64,000 bases of DNA from Marinilongibacter aquaticus (GCF_020149935.1 NZ_CP083757.1:2319501-2383500); one strand, 5' to 3'; shown: positions 1 to 8,291, numbered from the stretch's first letter. Translations and numbers: made by a program. Notes: generated from the letters alone by a model not told the origin.

Positions 1-1198
1 CATAACCTTTGGTTACACGCTTTACTCTTTCTGCTGTAATATCATTGGCGTAATCTTCCATTTCTACCAAAATGAATTTGCGATTGCCACCGTCTTGCTT
101 ATTTAAGTTCAATACTGCGTGAGCAGTTGTGCCTGAACCAGCAAATGAATCGAGGATGATGGAGTTTTTGTCAGATGAAAGTTGTAATACTCTTTCAACT
201 AACCTTGATGGTTTTGGTGTATCAAATGGGAAATTAGATTTTCCCATGATTACTTTTAAATCCTGCTTTGCTTCTTGATTATCTCCAACTTCTTCACGAA
301 GCCATAGAGTCAAAGGAACAGTTCCTTGTTGAACCTCATTCATAAACTTTTTTACAGATGGAACATTTTTTCCATCTTTTCCAAACCATATCCTATTGTC
401 CTGAATAAGTTCTTGAAGTTTTTCTTTGTTCACTCCCCAGCATCTTCCATTTGGTGGTGAAACTATTCTTCCCGATGGCGTTTCAATTTCGTAGTCGGTT
501 AACTTGGAATATGTTTTAACAGACAAGTCGCTGGATTTCCATGGCCCACGAATATCATTGTCAGGATTCTTATATCTTTTATTTTGAGCTTCTGTTCGAG
601 GCAATAAATTTCTTTTCCAGCTATCTTTTGACTTTGCATAACACAAAACAAAGTCATGCATATCAGACAAGTATCTGGCATCATTTTGAGGACTGTATTT
701 TTTCTGCCAAATAATGTTGTTAATAAAATTCCTCACTCCAAAAATCTCATCACATATCAATTTTAAATTGGCTTGTTCATTGTCGTCTATTGAAATAAAA
801 ATCGCCCCATCATTTGCCAAAAGTTTATGAAGCAATTTTAGTCTTGGGTACATCATACACAACCACTTGTCGTGTCGGCTAAGGTCTTCTCCATCTTTGC
901 CTACTACTTCGCCCAACCATTTCTTTATTTTTGGGTGGTTCACGTTATCGTTGTACACCCAATTTTCATTGCCCGTGTTATATGGCGGGTCTATATAGAT
1001 ACACTTTATTTTTCCTTCGTATTCAGGCAGTAGGCTTTTGAGTGCTTCAAGGTTATCTCCGTGTATTATTTTGTTTCCGCTATTGGTGGGTTCGCTTTTG
1101 TCGGCTGTAAATCCGTATTTATGTTCCAATACTCGGTATGGCACATCTTGGTGGTGGCTCACCACCTTGTCTTTTCCTATCCAATGGAGTGTTGGCAT
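1..1198 (-). CDS. beta-class DNA adenine/cytosine-N4 methyltransferase (type III Mod-like), C-terminus cut by window edge
   Basis: The 399 residues visible contain the amino-methyltransferase catalytic motif IV, IDPPYNTGN, at about residues 69-77. The SAM-binding motif, DSFAGSGTT, follows near residue 348. DPPY before FxGxG is the beta-class order, found in type III Mod subunits and some type II enzymes. The protein should transfer a methyl group from SAM to an exocyclic amino group of DNA. The ATG lies one base after the TAA of the upstream nucleotidase gene, so the two are co-transcribed and probably translationally coupled. A partner restriction subunit, if any, would lie beyond the left edge. 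Type III Mod is the best family guess from the HGDNLEALKSLLPEY / DPPYNTGNENW neighbourhood. The target sequence cannot be deduced. Confidence 0.88.
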   Translation of the reverse strand, partial: MPTLHWIGKDKVVSHHQDVPYRVLEHKYGFTADKSEPTNSGNKIIHGDNLEALKSLLPEYEGKIKCIYIDPPYNTGNENWVYNDNVNHPKIKKWLGEVVGKDGEDLSRHDKWLCMMYPRLKLLHKLLANDGAIFISIDDNEQANLKLICDEIFGVRNFINNIIWQKKYSPQNDARYLSDMHDFVLCYAKSKDSWKRNLLPRTEAQNKRYKNPDNDIRGPWKSSDLSVKTYSKLTDYEIETPSGRIVSPPNGRCWGVNKEKLQELIQDNRIWFGKDGKNVPSVKKFMNEVQQGTVPLTLWLREEVGDNQEAKQDLKVIMGKSNFPFDTPKPSRLVERVLQLSSDKNSIILDSFAGSGTTAHAVLNLNKQDGGNRKFILVEMEDYANDITAERVKRVTKGY

Positions 1199-1199
1199 A

Positions 1200-2162
1200 T
1201 TATTTCTCTTTTACTTTCTTCGGTTCAACAATAATTTCCTTCTCGTAATTTTTGAGAACAGAATTCGATTTATACAACACTCGTCCGCAAGGTATTTTCT
1301 TACTCGAATCGCTCAAATGTGTATGCTGGTCGTCAAAAAAGATGTGAGCTCCAAAAGCTTCTAATACTTTCTCTTTTGGAAGTCCGCCCATAAAATAGGC
1401 TTCATCCACATAAACATTCCATTTTCTAAGCGTTTTGATAACTCGCATATGGCTTGGTGCATTACGAGCCGTTACGATGGCAAGTCGTAGAGGAGAAAGT
1501 TCTTTTTCAATAGGCAAAAAATCTTGAATGTCTGATAATTTTCTTAAAAGGACTGCAAAAGGGCCATCCTTCAAAGGAATATCCTCGTTTTCTTTTTCGT
1601 GTTTGTGAAAAGCATCCATTCCCTGTTCTTTATAGATTTGTTCAGATTCTTCTGAAAAAACAACGGCATCGGCATCAAATGCGAATTTTACCCGGTCTGT
1701 TTCAGGTTGGAAATTTTCTGGTGGGTCGTAAATCAAGGCAGTTGCACAGTTGGCTGTATCAATGATTTTTTGAACATCACTTTCATCACGAGAAAGAAAA
1801 AGGTCAATGTCAAAAGCGTCAATGAAAGGTGCAAGAGGCTCGCCACCTGAGAATGCCCACCTTGTAATAGGGAGTTTGTAATGTTCAATTGCCTTTAAAA
1901 CTCTTACACCTGTTTCAGGACTGTTTCTTGACATTACAACAACCTCAACAATTGAATTGTCAACGTGAGTATTGAGTTTTAGTAATGCTTCAACCAAAGG
2001 AAACGCAGTTCCTTTTTCGAGTAACTTATCTTCATTAGCTAATTGGTATTCCCGAAATCCGCGGATATTTTGTTCTCTAAAAATTTGCTCTTCTTCTTCG
2101 AGATTGAAAAGGGCTCTGGAAGAAACACCAACTACTAATATTTTTGAGAAGTCTACTGGCAT
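1200..2162 (-). CDS. cytosolic 5'-nucleotidase I (NT5C1A-like, HAD-fold) protein
   Basis: 320 residues that match, from memory, the family of mammalian cytosolic 5'-nucleotidase IA and its bacterial homologues. The N-terminus has VGVSSRALFNLEEE and AFPLVEALLKLN. The middle has FAFDADAVVFSEESE, the DxD-type HAD nucleophile region. The C-terminal part has LRLAIVTARNAPSHMRVI and GAHIFFDDQHTH, the conserved substrate and metal regions. The expected reaction is hydrolysis of a (deoxy)nucleoside 5'-monophosphate to nucleoside and phosphate. The gene starts directly after the stop of the HTH gene (TAG then ATG) and ends one base before the methyltransferase ATG. That places a nucleotide-hydrolysing enzyme inside a DNA-modification operon. 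The substrate and any role in defence are inference. Confidence 0.85.
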   Translation of the reverse strand: MPVDFSKILVVGVSSRALFNLEEEEQIFREQNIRGFREYQLANEDKLLEKGTAFPLVEALLKLNTHVDNSIVEVVVMSRNSPETGVRVLKAIEHYKLPITRWAFSGGEPLAPFIDAFDIDLFLSRDESDVQKIIDTANCATALIYDPPENFQPETDRVKFAFDADAVVFSEESEQIYKEQGMDAFHKHEKENEDIPLKDGPFAVLLRKLSDIQDFLPIEKELSPLRLAIVTARNAPSHMRVIKTLRKWNVYVDEAYFMGGLPKEKVLEAFGAHIFFDDQHTHLSDSSKKIPCGRVLYKSNSVLKNYEKEIIVEPKKVKEK

Positions 2163-2360
2163 CTATTTTTCCTTGTTTGATATTATTAATTCCTTCACGT
2201 CCACGTCCAAGATTTCAGCGATCTCCATCAAGGTTTCCAAGCGTGGTTGTTGTCGGTTTTGTGCATAGGCATTAACCATATTGTAGCTTTTCCCGAGCTT
2301 CTCAGCCAACCAAGTCTGCTTTATTCCTTTCTGTTCCAACACTTCCTTAATTCTGTTCAT
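2163..2360 (-). CDS. small XRE/Cro-C1-type helix-turn-helix regulator
   Basis: A 65-residue protein that is almost entirely one HTH_3 domain. The recognition region reads QTWLAEKLGKSYNMVNAYAQN, followed by the helix around LETLMEIAEILDVDVKELI. It has no extra effector domain, as in controller (C) proteins of restriction-modification systems and single-domain antitoxins. It is the first gene of the minus-strand operon, and its stop codon abuts the nucleotidase start. A 7-bp inverted repeat lies about 30 bp upstream of its start, as expected for autoregulation. The most likely role is control of the downstream nucleotidase and methyltransferase genes. That is inferred from size, fold and position. 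Confidence 0.85.
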   Translation of the reverse strand: MNRIKEVLEQKGIKQTWLAEKLGKSYNMVNAYAQNRQQPRLETLMEIAEILDVDVKELIISNKEK

Positions 2361-2388
2361 TTCAGACGATGTTTATTCAGCCACTAAA

Positions 2389-2410
2389 ATAGTCAGTTTA
2401 TTTTGACTAT
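2389..2410 (-). promoter_or_regulatory. candidate operator of the HTH-nucleotidase-methyltransferase operon
   Basis: ATAGTCA at 2389-2395 and TGACTAT at 2404-2410 form a perfect 7-bp inverted repeat with an 8-bp spacer. It lies about 30 bp upstream of the HTH gene start at 2360. Size and position suit a dimeric Cro/C1-type regulator acting on its own promoter. Binding is inferred. Confidence 0.5.
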
Positions 2411-2673
2411 CTCAAAAAACTGTGTATAAAATGTAAGTATTATGTTCTGGTGGGAAAGGGCAAGCCCTTTTGCTTCGGAGGCACGGAGCAGCAAATGTGC
2501 TTAACTATGCGTTGGGCTTTTTTTAAATGGGGCACAACGATTCCGTGTATGAGCAGTAGCGGACCTCAAGCCACTAAACTGTCAAATAGCACCGATCTTT
2601 GTTTTTATGTTTATACTTTTATTTTATTACTTTCGCTCCAATTGTTTATAGCCATTGTTAGCTACAGGTTTTT
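2411..2673. other. AT-rich intergenic stretch with dispersed-repeat character
   Basis: I see no convincing gene here. A 75-codon plus-strand reading frame at 2450-2677 has no family features and is most likely chance. The stretch contains short self-complementary segments, including TTTGCT and AGCAAA around 2470-2495. It ends in one arm of the inverted repeat that flanks the next gene. Confidence 0.5.
2656..2665 (+). repeat. left arm of a 10-bp inverted repeat flanking the orphan gene
   Basis: TGTTAGCTAC here is the exact reverse complement of GTAGCTAACA at 3387-3396, so the two arms bracket the gene at 2674-3369. The similarity weakens beyond the 10-bp core. It could be the edge of a small mobile or cassette-like unit, but no transposase or complete attC structure was found. 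Confidence 0.5.
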
Positions 2674-3369
2674 TTAATTATCTAATGAAATGAATCGAAT
2701 AAAATTCCGCCCATTTATTGAAACTCTATCTCCCAACAAATTCCATCCACTACTGGCTGTCATTGTATTAAAAATACTTTCACTTGTCGTTGTAAAACCA
2801 TAACTATTTAGGTCTTTGAAAGCCAATTTGATTATTTCCAAGTCAGCATTCGGAATGACTTTAGGAAAAAATGTACTGAAACCCTCCGAAACTATTGATT
2901 CCTTCAAACCGTTCAATTCAAGATATTTTTTTGGATAAGCCAAAAAACTCAAAATTTGGATATGCAATAAAGAGAGGTTGTCCACTAAATTCAAGTAGTA
3001 TTCTTTTTCCGTTTGAGTGATTTCAAATTCAGTCAGCGAGTTTACTAAAATTGCTCTAAAAGCAAGAATTTTCTCTTTCTGGTAATTCTCAACAGCACCT
3101 TTGAAACATTTTTCAAAAATGAAAGCATATTCGTCTGATTTCAAATAATTCTCATCAATCTCATCTTGAAGTTCCGACAAGTCTTTTGCAATAGTTTCTG
3201 TAAATTCCATTAATCGCAATTCTCTCTGCGAAGGAATAAAGTCAGACATTAGTGATGCAATTCCACCACCAACTGGAAAATTCGCAAGAATAGCTTTAAT
3301 TCCGTTAATTATGTATTCGGAATACTTTGAATCTTTTAGGTATTTCTCTGCTTTAATTATTTTGCTCAT
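2674..3369 (-). CDS. hypothetical accessory protein with glycine-rich hydrophobic segment and winged-helix-like C-terminus
   Basis: 231 residues that I cannot assign to a named family. Residues ~20-45 are hydrophobic and glycine-rich (GIKAILANFPVGGGIASLM). A charged helical stretch follows (around ETIAKDLSELQDEIDENY), then a mostly helical middle. The C-terminus (LLGDRVSINGRNFIRFISL) resembles the last strand and helix of winged-helix domains in small accessory proteins. The gene stands alone, is AT-rich and lies between 10-bp inverted repeats. The setting beside a modification operon and a tRNA suggests an accessory or defence-island gene. The function is unknown. Confidence 0.7.
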   Translation of the reverse strand: MSKIIKAEKYLKDSKYSEYIINGIKAILANFPVGGGIASLMSDFIPSQRELRLMEFTETIAKDLSELQDEIDENYLKSDEYAFIFEKCFKGAVENYQKEKILAFRAILVNSLTEFEITQTEKEYYLNLVDNLSLLHIQILSFLAYPKKYLELNGLKESIVSEGFSTFFPKVIPNADLEIIKLAFKDLNSYGFTTTSESIFNTMTASSGWNLLGDRVSINGRNFIRFISLDN

Positions 3370-3386
3370 TTCGTTTTTTCCAACTC

Positions 3387-3396
3387 GTAGCTAACA
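3387..3396 (-). repeat. right arm of the 10-bp inverted repeat flanking the orphan gene
   Basis: GTAGCTAACA is the exact reverse complement of the sequence at 2656-2665. It lies 17 bp upstream of the start of the orphan gene at 3369. Confidence 0.5.
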
Positions 3397-3813
3397 TCTC
3401 AATACACGACATTCGCTTGTTTATCTATACTCATTGCACGGGTTTAATCTTGCAATCAAATTCAGCTTTGGCCAAAAACTACGGGAGTAAACAATAAGCC
3501 CAGAAAGGCTACATTAGGCTAGGTAGATAGTAAATGGTTGATTAGCAAAAGCCAATATAAAACTTTAAAAATACAATCCGAATCGACTTAGGAAATACTT
3601 ATTAAAAGGCATTTTTCGGGAAGAAGACTTTCCCTTTTGAAAATTCTAGATAGGCTACGGGATATGCAGTAGGACTAAACACTTAAAAATTGCGAAGAAA
3701 GCCACCTCAATGATTGATATTGCGATTCACAATACTGCGGAGAAGCCCGGGCTGGGACTTTGAAAACCAAAACCGACAAACGATTTGTATTTTTTCTGAA
3801 ATGGCATAAAAAC
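3397..3813. other. intergenic region between accessory patch and tRNA-Asp
   Basis: About 400 bp without a supportable gene on either strand. It separates the AT-rich accessory genes from the tRNA and the housekeeping block. No transposase or integrase fragment was recognised. It may hold degraded island-border sequence, but I see no direct repeat of the tRNA 3' end inside the window. Confidence 0.5.
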
Positions 3814-3840
3814 AAAAAAGCCCCTCGAAAGGAGCTTTTC
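3814..3840 (-). terminator. intrinsic terminator of tRNA-Asp
   Basis: On the minus strand AAAAGCTCC, a short loop and GGGGCTTTT form a stem (one G-U pair) followed by more T residues. It lies directly after the tRNA 3' end. Confidence 0.75.
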
Positions 3841-3847
3841 TATCTTG

Positions 3848-3921
3848 CGGTCTGGACGGGACTCGAACCCGCGACCCCCTGCGTGACAGGCAGGTATTCT
3901 AACCAACTGAACTACCAGACC
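3848..3921 (-). tRNA. tRNA-Asp (anticodon GTC)
   Basis: The minus strand folds as a standard cloverleaf. The acceptor stem GGTCTGG pairs with CCAGACC. The D arm contains AGTTGGTTAG, the anticodon loop CTGTCAC gives GTC, and the T arm contains GGTTCGAGTCC. The discriminator base is G, as expected for tRNA-Asp, and the 3' CCA is not encoded. The gene points towards the left-hand accessory patch, so its 3' end is the kind of site that integrative elements use. Confidence 0.95.
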
Positions 3922-4086
3922 TTTACATTTTCGAGCCGTTGCTCAAATGTGGGTGCAAAGATAATTGGACATTTTTTTAAATGCAACACTCTCCCCTAAA
4001 AAATATTTACTTATTTTCGTCAAGCCCCTTTGCTTCGCATCATAAACAAACAAGGTTCCCTTCGCAATATTTGCGTAATTGCATAC

Positions 4087-5184
4087 ATGAAAATACACGA
4101 AATCTGCAATCACCTCGAAAGTTTCGCTCCTTTGGGCATTCAGGAGCCCTACGACAATTCCGGACTCTTGGTGGGCCACCCCAACACAGAAGTGCAGGCC
4201 GCCCTGATTACGCTCGACTGCACGGAAGAGGTGGTGGAAGAAGCCATCGAAAAACAATGCCAATTGATCATTGCCCACCACCCCATCATTTTCAAAGGGC
4301 TTAAAAGCTTGACGGGCAAAAACTATGTCGAACGTACCGTGATCAAGGCCATACAGCACAATATTGCCCTCTATGCCATACACACCAACCTCGACAATAC
4401 CTTGGGCGGAGTAAATTTCAAAATCGCCGAAAAGCTGAACCTTCAGGATGTGGAAATACTGCTGCCCAAAAACGACCAGTTGATGAAGTTGACCGTTTTT
4501 GTGCCCACCGCCCATACGGGTCCGCTGCTCGACGCACTTTACGCCGCGGGAGCGGGCGAAATTGGCAATTACAGTCAATGCAGTTTCCGCACGGAAGGCA
4601 AAGGCACTTTCAAGCCCAATGAGGCCGCCACACCCCGCATTGGCCAACGGAACCGCTACGAAGAAGTGGACGAACACCGCATCGAGGTCATATTCCCCTT
4701 CCATCGGAAAAATGCCGTGCTGGCCGGAATGCGAGAGGGCCATGTTTACGAAGAGATCGCCTATTACCTTACGCCCCTCAGCAACCGCTTTCAAGAAGTG
4801 GGCAGCGGTGCTGTGGGCCATTTACCCGAAGCAATGAACGGCCAAGATTTTCTGGCCTTTTTAAAGCAGGCCTTAAACGTGGAGGTGATCAAACATACGG
4901 AAATCCCGGACAAGGAAATAAAGCGTATTGCCCTTTGTGGCGGCTCTGGAAGCTTCCTTCTCTCGGCCGCCAAGCGATCGAAAGCCGAGGTGTACATCAG
5001 CTCGGATTTCAAATACCACGAGTACTTCGATGCGGAAGGCGAAATTATGATTGCCGACGTCGGACATTTTGAAAGTGAACAGTTTACAAAAGAACTGATT
5101 CGGGATGTTTTATTGAAAAAATTCACTAATTTTGCGTCCTATTTATCGGAGGTAAAGACCAATCCGGTGAGTTATTATTACTAA
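4087..5184 (+). CDS. Nif3-like dinuclear metal centre protein (YqfO/GTP cyclohydrolase I type 2 homologue)
   Basis: 365 residues from the ATG at 4087. An upstream TTG at 4030 is also open, but MKIHEICNHLESFAPL is the usual family N-terminus. The first half has NSGLLVGHP, then LIIAHHPIIFKGLKSL (two metal-binding histidines) and AIYAIHTNLDN-type sequence (YAIHTNLDN), which together form the dinuclear metal site. The C-terminal part has LCGGSGSFLL and IADVGHFESEQF, the remaining ligands. The length indicates the form with an inserted central domain, as in YqfO. The biochemical role of the family is still unsettled. The next gene encodes a zinc-ribbon coiled-coil protein, the classical neighbour of nif3 in Bacteroidota. 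Confidence 0.92.
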   Translation: MKIHEICNHLESFAPLGIQEPYDNSGLLVGHPNTEVQAALITLDCTEEVVEEAIEKQCQLIIAHHPIIFKGLKSLTGKNYVERTVIKAIQHNIALYAIHTNLDNTLGGVNFKIAEKLNLQDVEILLPKNDQLMKLTVFVPTAHTGPLLDALYAAGAGEIGNYSQCSFRTEGKGTFKPNEAATPRIGQRNRYEEVDEHRIEVIFPFHRKNAVLAGMREGHVYEEIAYYLTPLSNRFQEVGSGAVGHLPEAMNGQDFLAFLKQALNVEVIKHTEIPDKEIKRIALCGGSGSFLLSAAKRSKAEVYISSDFKYHEYFDAEGEIMIADVGHFESEQFTKELIRDVLLKKFTNFASYLSEVKTNPVSYYY

Positions 5185-5225
5185 TCAGGCAAAAGCCATT
5201 CACCAAATAACTTTAATCAAAGTTT

Positions 5226-5972
5226 ATGGAATTAACGATAGCAGATAAATTGGAGTCGCTTTTAAAGCTTCAAGAGATTGACTCTAAACTGGATGAACTA
5301 CGAAAACTTCGTGGAGACTTGCCCGAAGAAGTGAAGGATCTTGAGGATGAGGTGATGGGCATCGAAAAGAGGATTGGTAGATTCTCAGCCGAAGTGGAAG
5401 ATTTCAACGAAGAAATCGAACGCCAAAAAGCCAATAAGAAAGACGCAGAAAAGTTGATCTTGAAATACAAAGATCAGCAGATGAACGTAAGAAATAACCG
5501 TGAATTTGATGCCATCTCGAAAGAACTCGAATTGCAAGAGCTTGAGATCCAATTGGCAGACAAACGTATTCGTGAAGCCGATTTCAAGATCAAAACCAAG
5601 CAACAGGAGATCGAAGAGACCAACGAAAAGCTAAACGCCAGAAAAGAAGTATTGGAGCAAAAACGCAAAGAGCTGGAGCGTTTGGTGGTAGAAAGCCAAG
5701 AGGAAGAGGAAAAGCTTTTGAAGCAAAGTGCCAAACAAGCCAAAAAAGTGGAAGAGCGTTTGCTAAAAGCCTATACGCGTATCAGAGGCAGTGCAAAAAA
5801 TGGCTTGGCCGTGGTATCTGTAGATCGCGGAGCCTGTGGCGGTTGCTTCAACGTTGTACCCCCTCAACGTCAGGCAGACATCATGGAAAAACTGAAGATC
5901 ATCGTGTGCGAGCATTGCGGACGTATTTTGGCCGATGCCGACATGATTCAGGTGCACAGAAAAAGAAAATAA
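5226..5972 (+). CDS. C4 zinc-ribbon coiled-coil protein (COG1579 family)
   Basis: 248 residues. Residues ~1-180 are a long, highly charged coiled coil (runs such as ERQKANKKDAEKLILKYKDQ). The C-terminus is a C4 zinc ribbon: CGGCFNVV, then about 20 residues later CEHCGRIL. Members of this family are thought to bind nucleic acid or act as scaffolds, and no enzyme activity is known. It lies 41 bp downstream of the nif3-like gene in the same direction, so the two are probably co-transcribed. A stem-loop terminator follows. Confidence 0.9.
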   Translation: MELTIADKLESLLKLQEIDSKLDELRKLRGDLPEEVKDLEDEVMGIEKRIGRFSAEVEDFNEEIERQKANKKDAEKLILKYKDQQMNVRNNREFDAISKELELQELEIQLADKRIREADFKIKTKQQEIEETNEKLNARKEVLEQKRKELERLVVESQEEEEKLLKQSAKQAKKVEERLLKAYTRIRGSAKNGLAVVSVDRGACGGCFNVVPPQRQADIMEKLKIIVCEHCGRILADADMIQVHRKRK

Positions 5973-6035
5973 TCCAAAACCCGGTTTCTTACGTATATAT
6001 AGCGTGAGAGAACAATAAAGAGGTTAGGAAAACGG

Positions 6036-6070
6036 AAAGGCAAATTCAATTCGGATTTGCCTTTTTCTTT
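6036..6070 (+). terminator. terminator between convergent genes
   Basis: AAAGGCAAAT at 6036-6045 pairs with ATTTGCCTTT at 6055-6064, followed by a T-rich tract on the plus strand. It closes the nif3/zinc-ribbon unit and overlaps the 3' end of the convergent transporter gene, so it could act in both directions. Confidence 0.75.
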
Positions 6071-6921
6071 TGCCCGATGTACAAAGCCGCCATAACCACG
6101 CATAGCCCAGAAAGGGTATACCAAGTAAAGGGCTCGTCGAGAATAAAATAGGCATAAATAAAGCCAAAAGCCGGACACAGGAAAAGAAAGAAAGAGGCCC
6201 GCACCGTATCGATGGTGAGCAGCCAAAGCCACAAATACACCGCCCCGGCAGAAAGGGCCAAGCCCAGCCAAGAAGCCGTATAAAAGAAGTTGGAATCGTA
6301 GATGTTTACATCTTCATAGAAAAAGAAGGTAAGCGGCAAAAGAAACAATGCCCCGAAAAAGCCCTGCCATGCGTTGATCGTCAATTTCTTGAGCTTCCAA
6401 TCCACTGTCCCGAAATACACCGAAGCACTCGAATAACCCAATGTACTGAGCCAAAGCAAGACCAAACCGAAAACCGTAGCATAGGCATTTTGCAAAAGCG
6501 GATAAACGGCGATGGCCACCCCGAGAATGCCCAAAAACAAAGCGATTACCTCATTTCGGGAAATACGCCGCTTGGCTATCACGGCAGAAAGCACGCTGAT
6601 CACCAATGGGTTCACGCCCACTTGCAAGGCTCCAATTCCCGCGGCTACCTCTTTTATGGCGAAGGCAAAAAAGCCCAAAGCCACGGTTACATTCAAAAAG
6701 CCAAACAAGGCCAACTGTCCCCATTCCTTGCCTTTGGGCCACTCGGCAGATTTACGCAAATAGGCCAAAAGCAAAAGACAGAAAGCCGCTAAAGTAAAGC
6801 GTGCCTGATACAAAACCAACGGTTGTACCGAATGATAACCCAGCTTGGCCGATACCGAAGCAGACGCCCAAACCATGGCAAAAAAGAATCCGAGAATATA
6901 GAACTGTGCCGAGCTTCGCAT
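6046..6921 (-). CDS. EamA/DMT-superfamily inner-membrane transporter
   Basis: About 291 residues from the ATG at 6921. The TTG two codons upstream is a weaker choice. Ten hydrophobic segments can be read, arranged as two similar halves of five, the duplicated EamA architecture. A typical half end is GFLNVTVALGFFAFAIKEVAAGIGALQ; the second half ends with FLFLCPAFGFIYAYFILDEP and TWYTLSGLCVV. Members export amino acids, nucleotides or other small metabolites in the drug/metabolite transporter superfamily. The substrate cannot be told from sequence. It is a single gene downstream of metK, separated by a metK terminator. Confidence 0.85.
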   Translation of the reverse strand: MRSSAQFYILGFFFAMVWASASVSAKLGYHSVQPLVLYQARFTLAAFCLLLLAYLRKSAEWPKGKEWGQLALFGFLNVTVALGFFAFAIKEVAAGIGALQVGVNPLVISVLSAVIAKRRISRNEVIALFLGILGVAIAVYPLLQNAYATVFGLVLLWLSTLGYSSASVYFGTVDWKLKKLTINAWQGFFGALFLLPLTFFFYEDVNIYDSNFFYTASWLGLALSAGAVYLWLWLLTIDTVRASFFLFLCPAFGFIYAYFILDEPFTWYTLSGLCVVMAALYIGQKKKANPN

Positions 6922-6944
6922 GTACAAATGTGTTTGAAATCTAA

Positions 6945-6981
6945 GAACAAAAAAAACTCAGAGCCGAAACCCTGAGTTTTG
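6945..6981 (-). terminator. intrinsic terminator of metK
   Basis: AAAACTCAG at 6953-6961 and CTGAGTTTT at 6972-6980 form a 9-bp perfect stem. On the minus strand it is followed by a run of T. It lies just after the metK stop at 7002. Confidence 0.85.
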
Positions 6982-7001
6982 TACAGTAATCTTTAAATAT
7001 A

Positions 7002-8291
7002 CTACAAACCGAAGGCTGCTTTTACTTTATCCACATAATCGAGTTTCTCCCAGGTAAACAACTCCACCTCCACAGTAGTCTCTTTTCCAGCGTTTTTAAA
7101 CAATTTGGTCACCGTTTGCGGCTCGCGACCCATATGCCCATACGCAGCAGTTTCTGAATAAATCGGTGTGCGTAGTTTCAAGCGTTGTTCGATAGCATAA
7201 GGCCTCATGTCAAAAAGCTGCTCCACGATCTTTGCAATCTGCCCGTTGCTCATGGCTTTTCCCTCTGCGTTTTTCACTTTCGTCGTGCCGTAGGTATCCA
7301 CAAAAATACCGCAAGGTTTGGCAACCCCAATGGCGTAGGACACCTGCACCAACACTTCGTCGGCCACACCAGCAGCCACCAAGTTTTTCGCGATATGACG
7401 CGTCGCATAGGCCGCCGAACGGTCTACCTTTGAAGGGTCCTTTCCAGAAAAGGCACCTCCACCGTGGGCCCCTTTGCCGCCGTAAGTATCCACAATGATT
7501 TTCCGGCCTGTGAGGCCTGTATCGCCGTGCGGCCCACCAATCACAAACTTGCCAGTCGGATTGATATGGTACACAATATCCTCGTCGAAAAGAGCTTGAA
7601 TCTCATCGGACAACTTGGCTTTCACGCGTGGAATCGCAATGCCCACAATGTCGGTTTTAATTTTGGCCAGCATCGCTTCGTCTTCGTCAAACTCATCGTG
7701 CTGCGTCGAAACCACAATGGTATCGATACGAATGGGTTCGTTGTCGTCTGAATATTCAATTGTCACCTGAGCTTTGGCATCCGGTCTTAGGTATTCAATC
7801 CCGCCCGCTTCGCGTCTGATTTCCGCCAATTCAAGCAAAATTTTATGCGACAAATCCAAAGCAAGCGGCATGTAGTTTTCGGTTTCGCGGGTGGCATAAC
7901 CAAACATCATTCCCTGATCACCGGCACCTTGAGCATTGGCCTTTTCTTCGAAAGAATCGCCAGTTTTACGGTCTACGCCTTGATTGATCTCTGAAGATTG
8001 TTCGTGAATCGCCGAGATTACGCCACAAGAGTTGGCCTCGAACATGTATTCGGCTTTGGTATAGCCAATTTTACGAATCACATCACGGGCAATATTCTGC
8101 ACGTCCAAATACGTTTGCGTATTCACTTCTCCTGCCAACACCACCTGCCCTGTGGTCACCAGGGTTTCACACGCCACTTTTGAATTGGGATCAAAGGCCA
8201 AAAAATGATCTATTAAAGCATCTGAAATTTGATCGGCCACTTTATCGGGATGCCCTTCCGATACCGATTCTGAAGTGAATAGATACGACAT
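7002..8291 (-). CDS. metK: S-adenosylmethionine synthase
   Basis: 429 residues. The enzyme makes SAM from ATP and methionine, with release of phosphate and pyrophosphate, in the cytoplasm. Signatures are [15 protein letters not shown] near the N-terminus (methionine/ATP binding), [12 protein letters not shown] (the conserved central motif) and [19 protein letters not shown] (the phosphate loop). It is longer than the E. coli enzyme (about 384 residues), with extra sequence in the middle, as usual in Bacteroidota. The ATG start gives [17 protein letters not shown], the family's normal beginning. No SAM riboswitch was recognised in the 146 bp upstream. Its product is the methyl donor for the methyltransferase at the left edge and the radical SAM enzyme next door, although these are not co-regulated in any visible way. 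Confidence 0.98.
   Translation of the reverse strand: MSYLFTSESVSEGHPDKVADQISDALIDHFLAFDPNSKVACETLVTTGQVVLAGEVNTQTYLDVQNIARDVIRKIGYTKAEYMFEANSCGVISAIHEQSSEINQGVDRKTGDSFEEKANAQGAGDQGMMFGYATRETENYMPLALDLSHKILLELAEIRREAGGIEYLRPDAKAQVTIEYSDDNEPIRIDTIVVSTQHDEFDEDEAMLAKIKTDIVGIAIPRVKAKLSDEIQALFDEDIVYHINPTGKFVIGGPHGDTGLTGRKIIVDTYGGKGAHGGGAFSGKDPSKVDRSAAYATRHIAKNLVAAGVADEVLVQVSYAIGVAKPCGIFVDTYGTTKVKNAEGKAMSNGQIAKIVEQLFDMRPYAIEQRLKLRTPIYSETAAYGHMGREPQTVTKLFKNAGKETTVEVELFTWEKLDYVDKVKAAFGL

Noticed and set aside
2490-2670. Integron attC site near the orphan gene
   Set aside because: GCTTAAC and GTTAGCT core-like words exist, but the two simple sites are not complementary as attC arms should be, and no integrase is present. 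Only the 10-bp inverted repeat was kept.
2450-2677. 75-codon plus-strand frame
   Set aside because: No family features, Cys/Phe-rich composition, lies across an intergenic repeat-like stretch and ends at the inverted-repeat arm. Treated as chance.
3760-3999. 79-codon plus-strand frame over the tRNA-Asp region
   Set aside because: It runs through the complement of the tRNA and its terminator; no protein-like sequence.
4030-4086. TTG-started N-terminal extension of the Nif3-like protein
   Set aside because: The family starts at MKIHEI; the extension has no conserved sequence.
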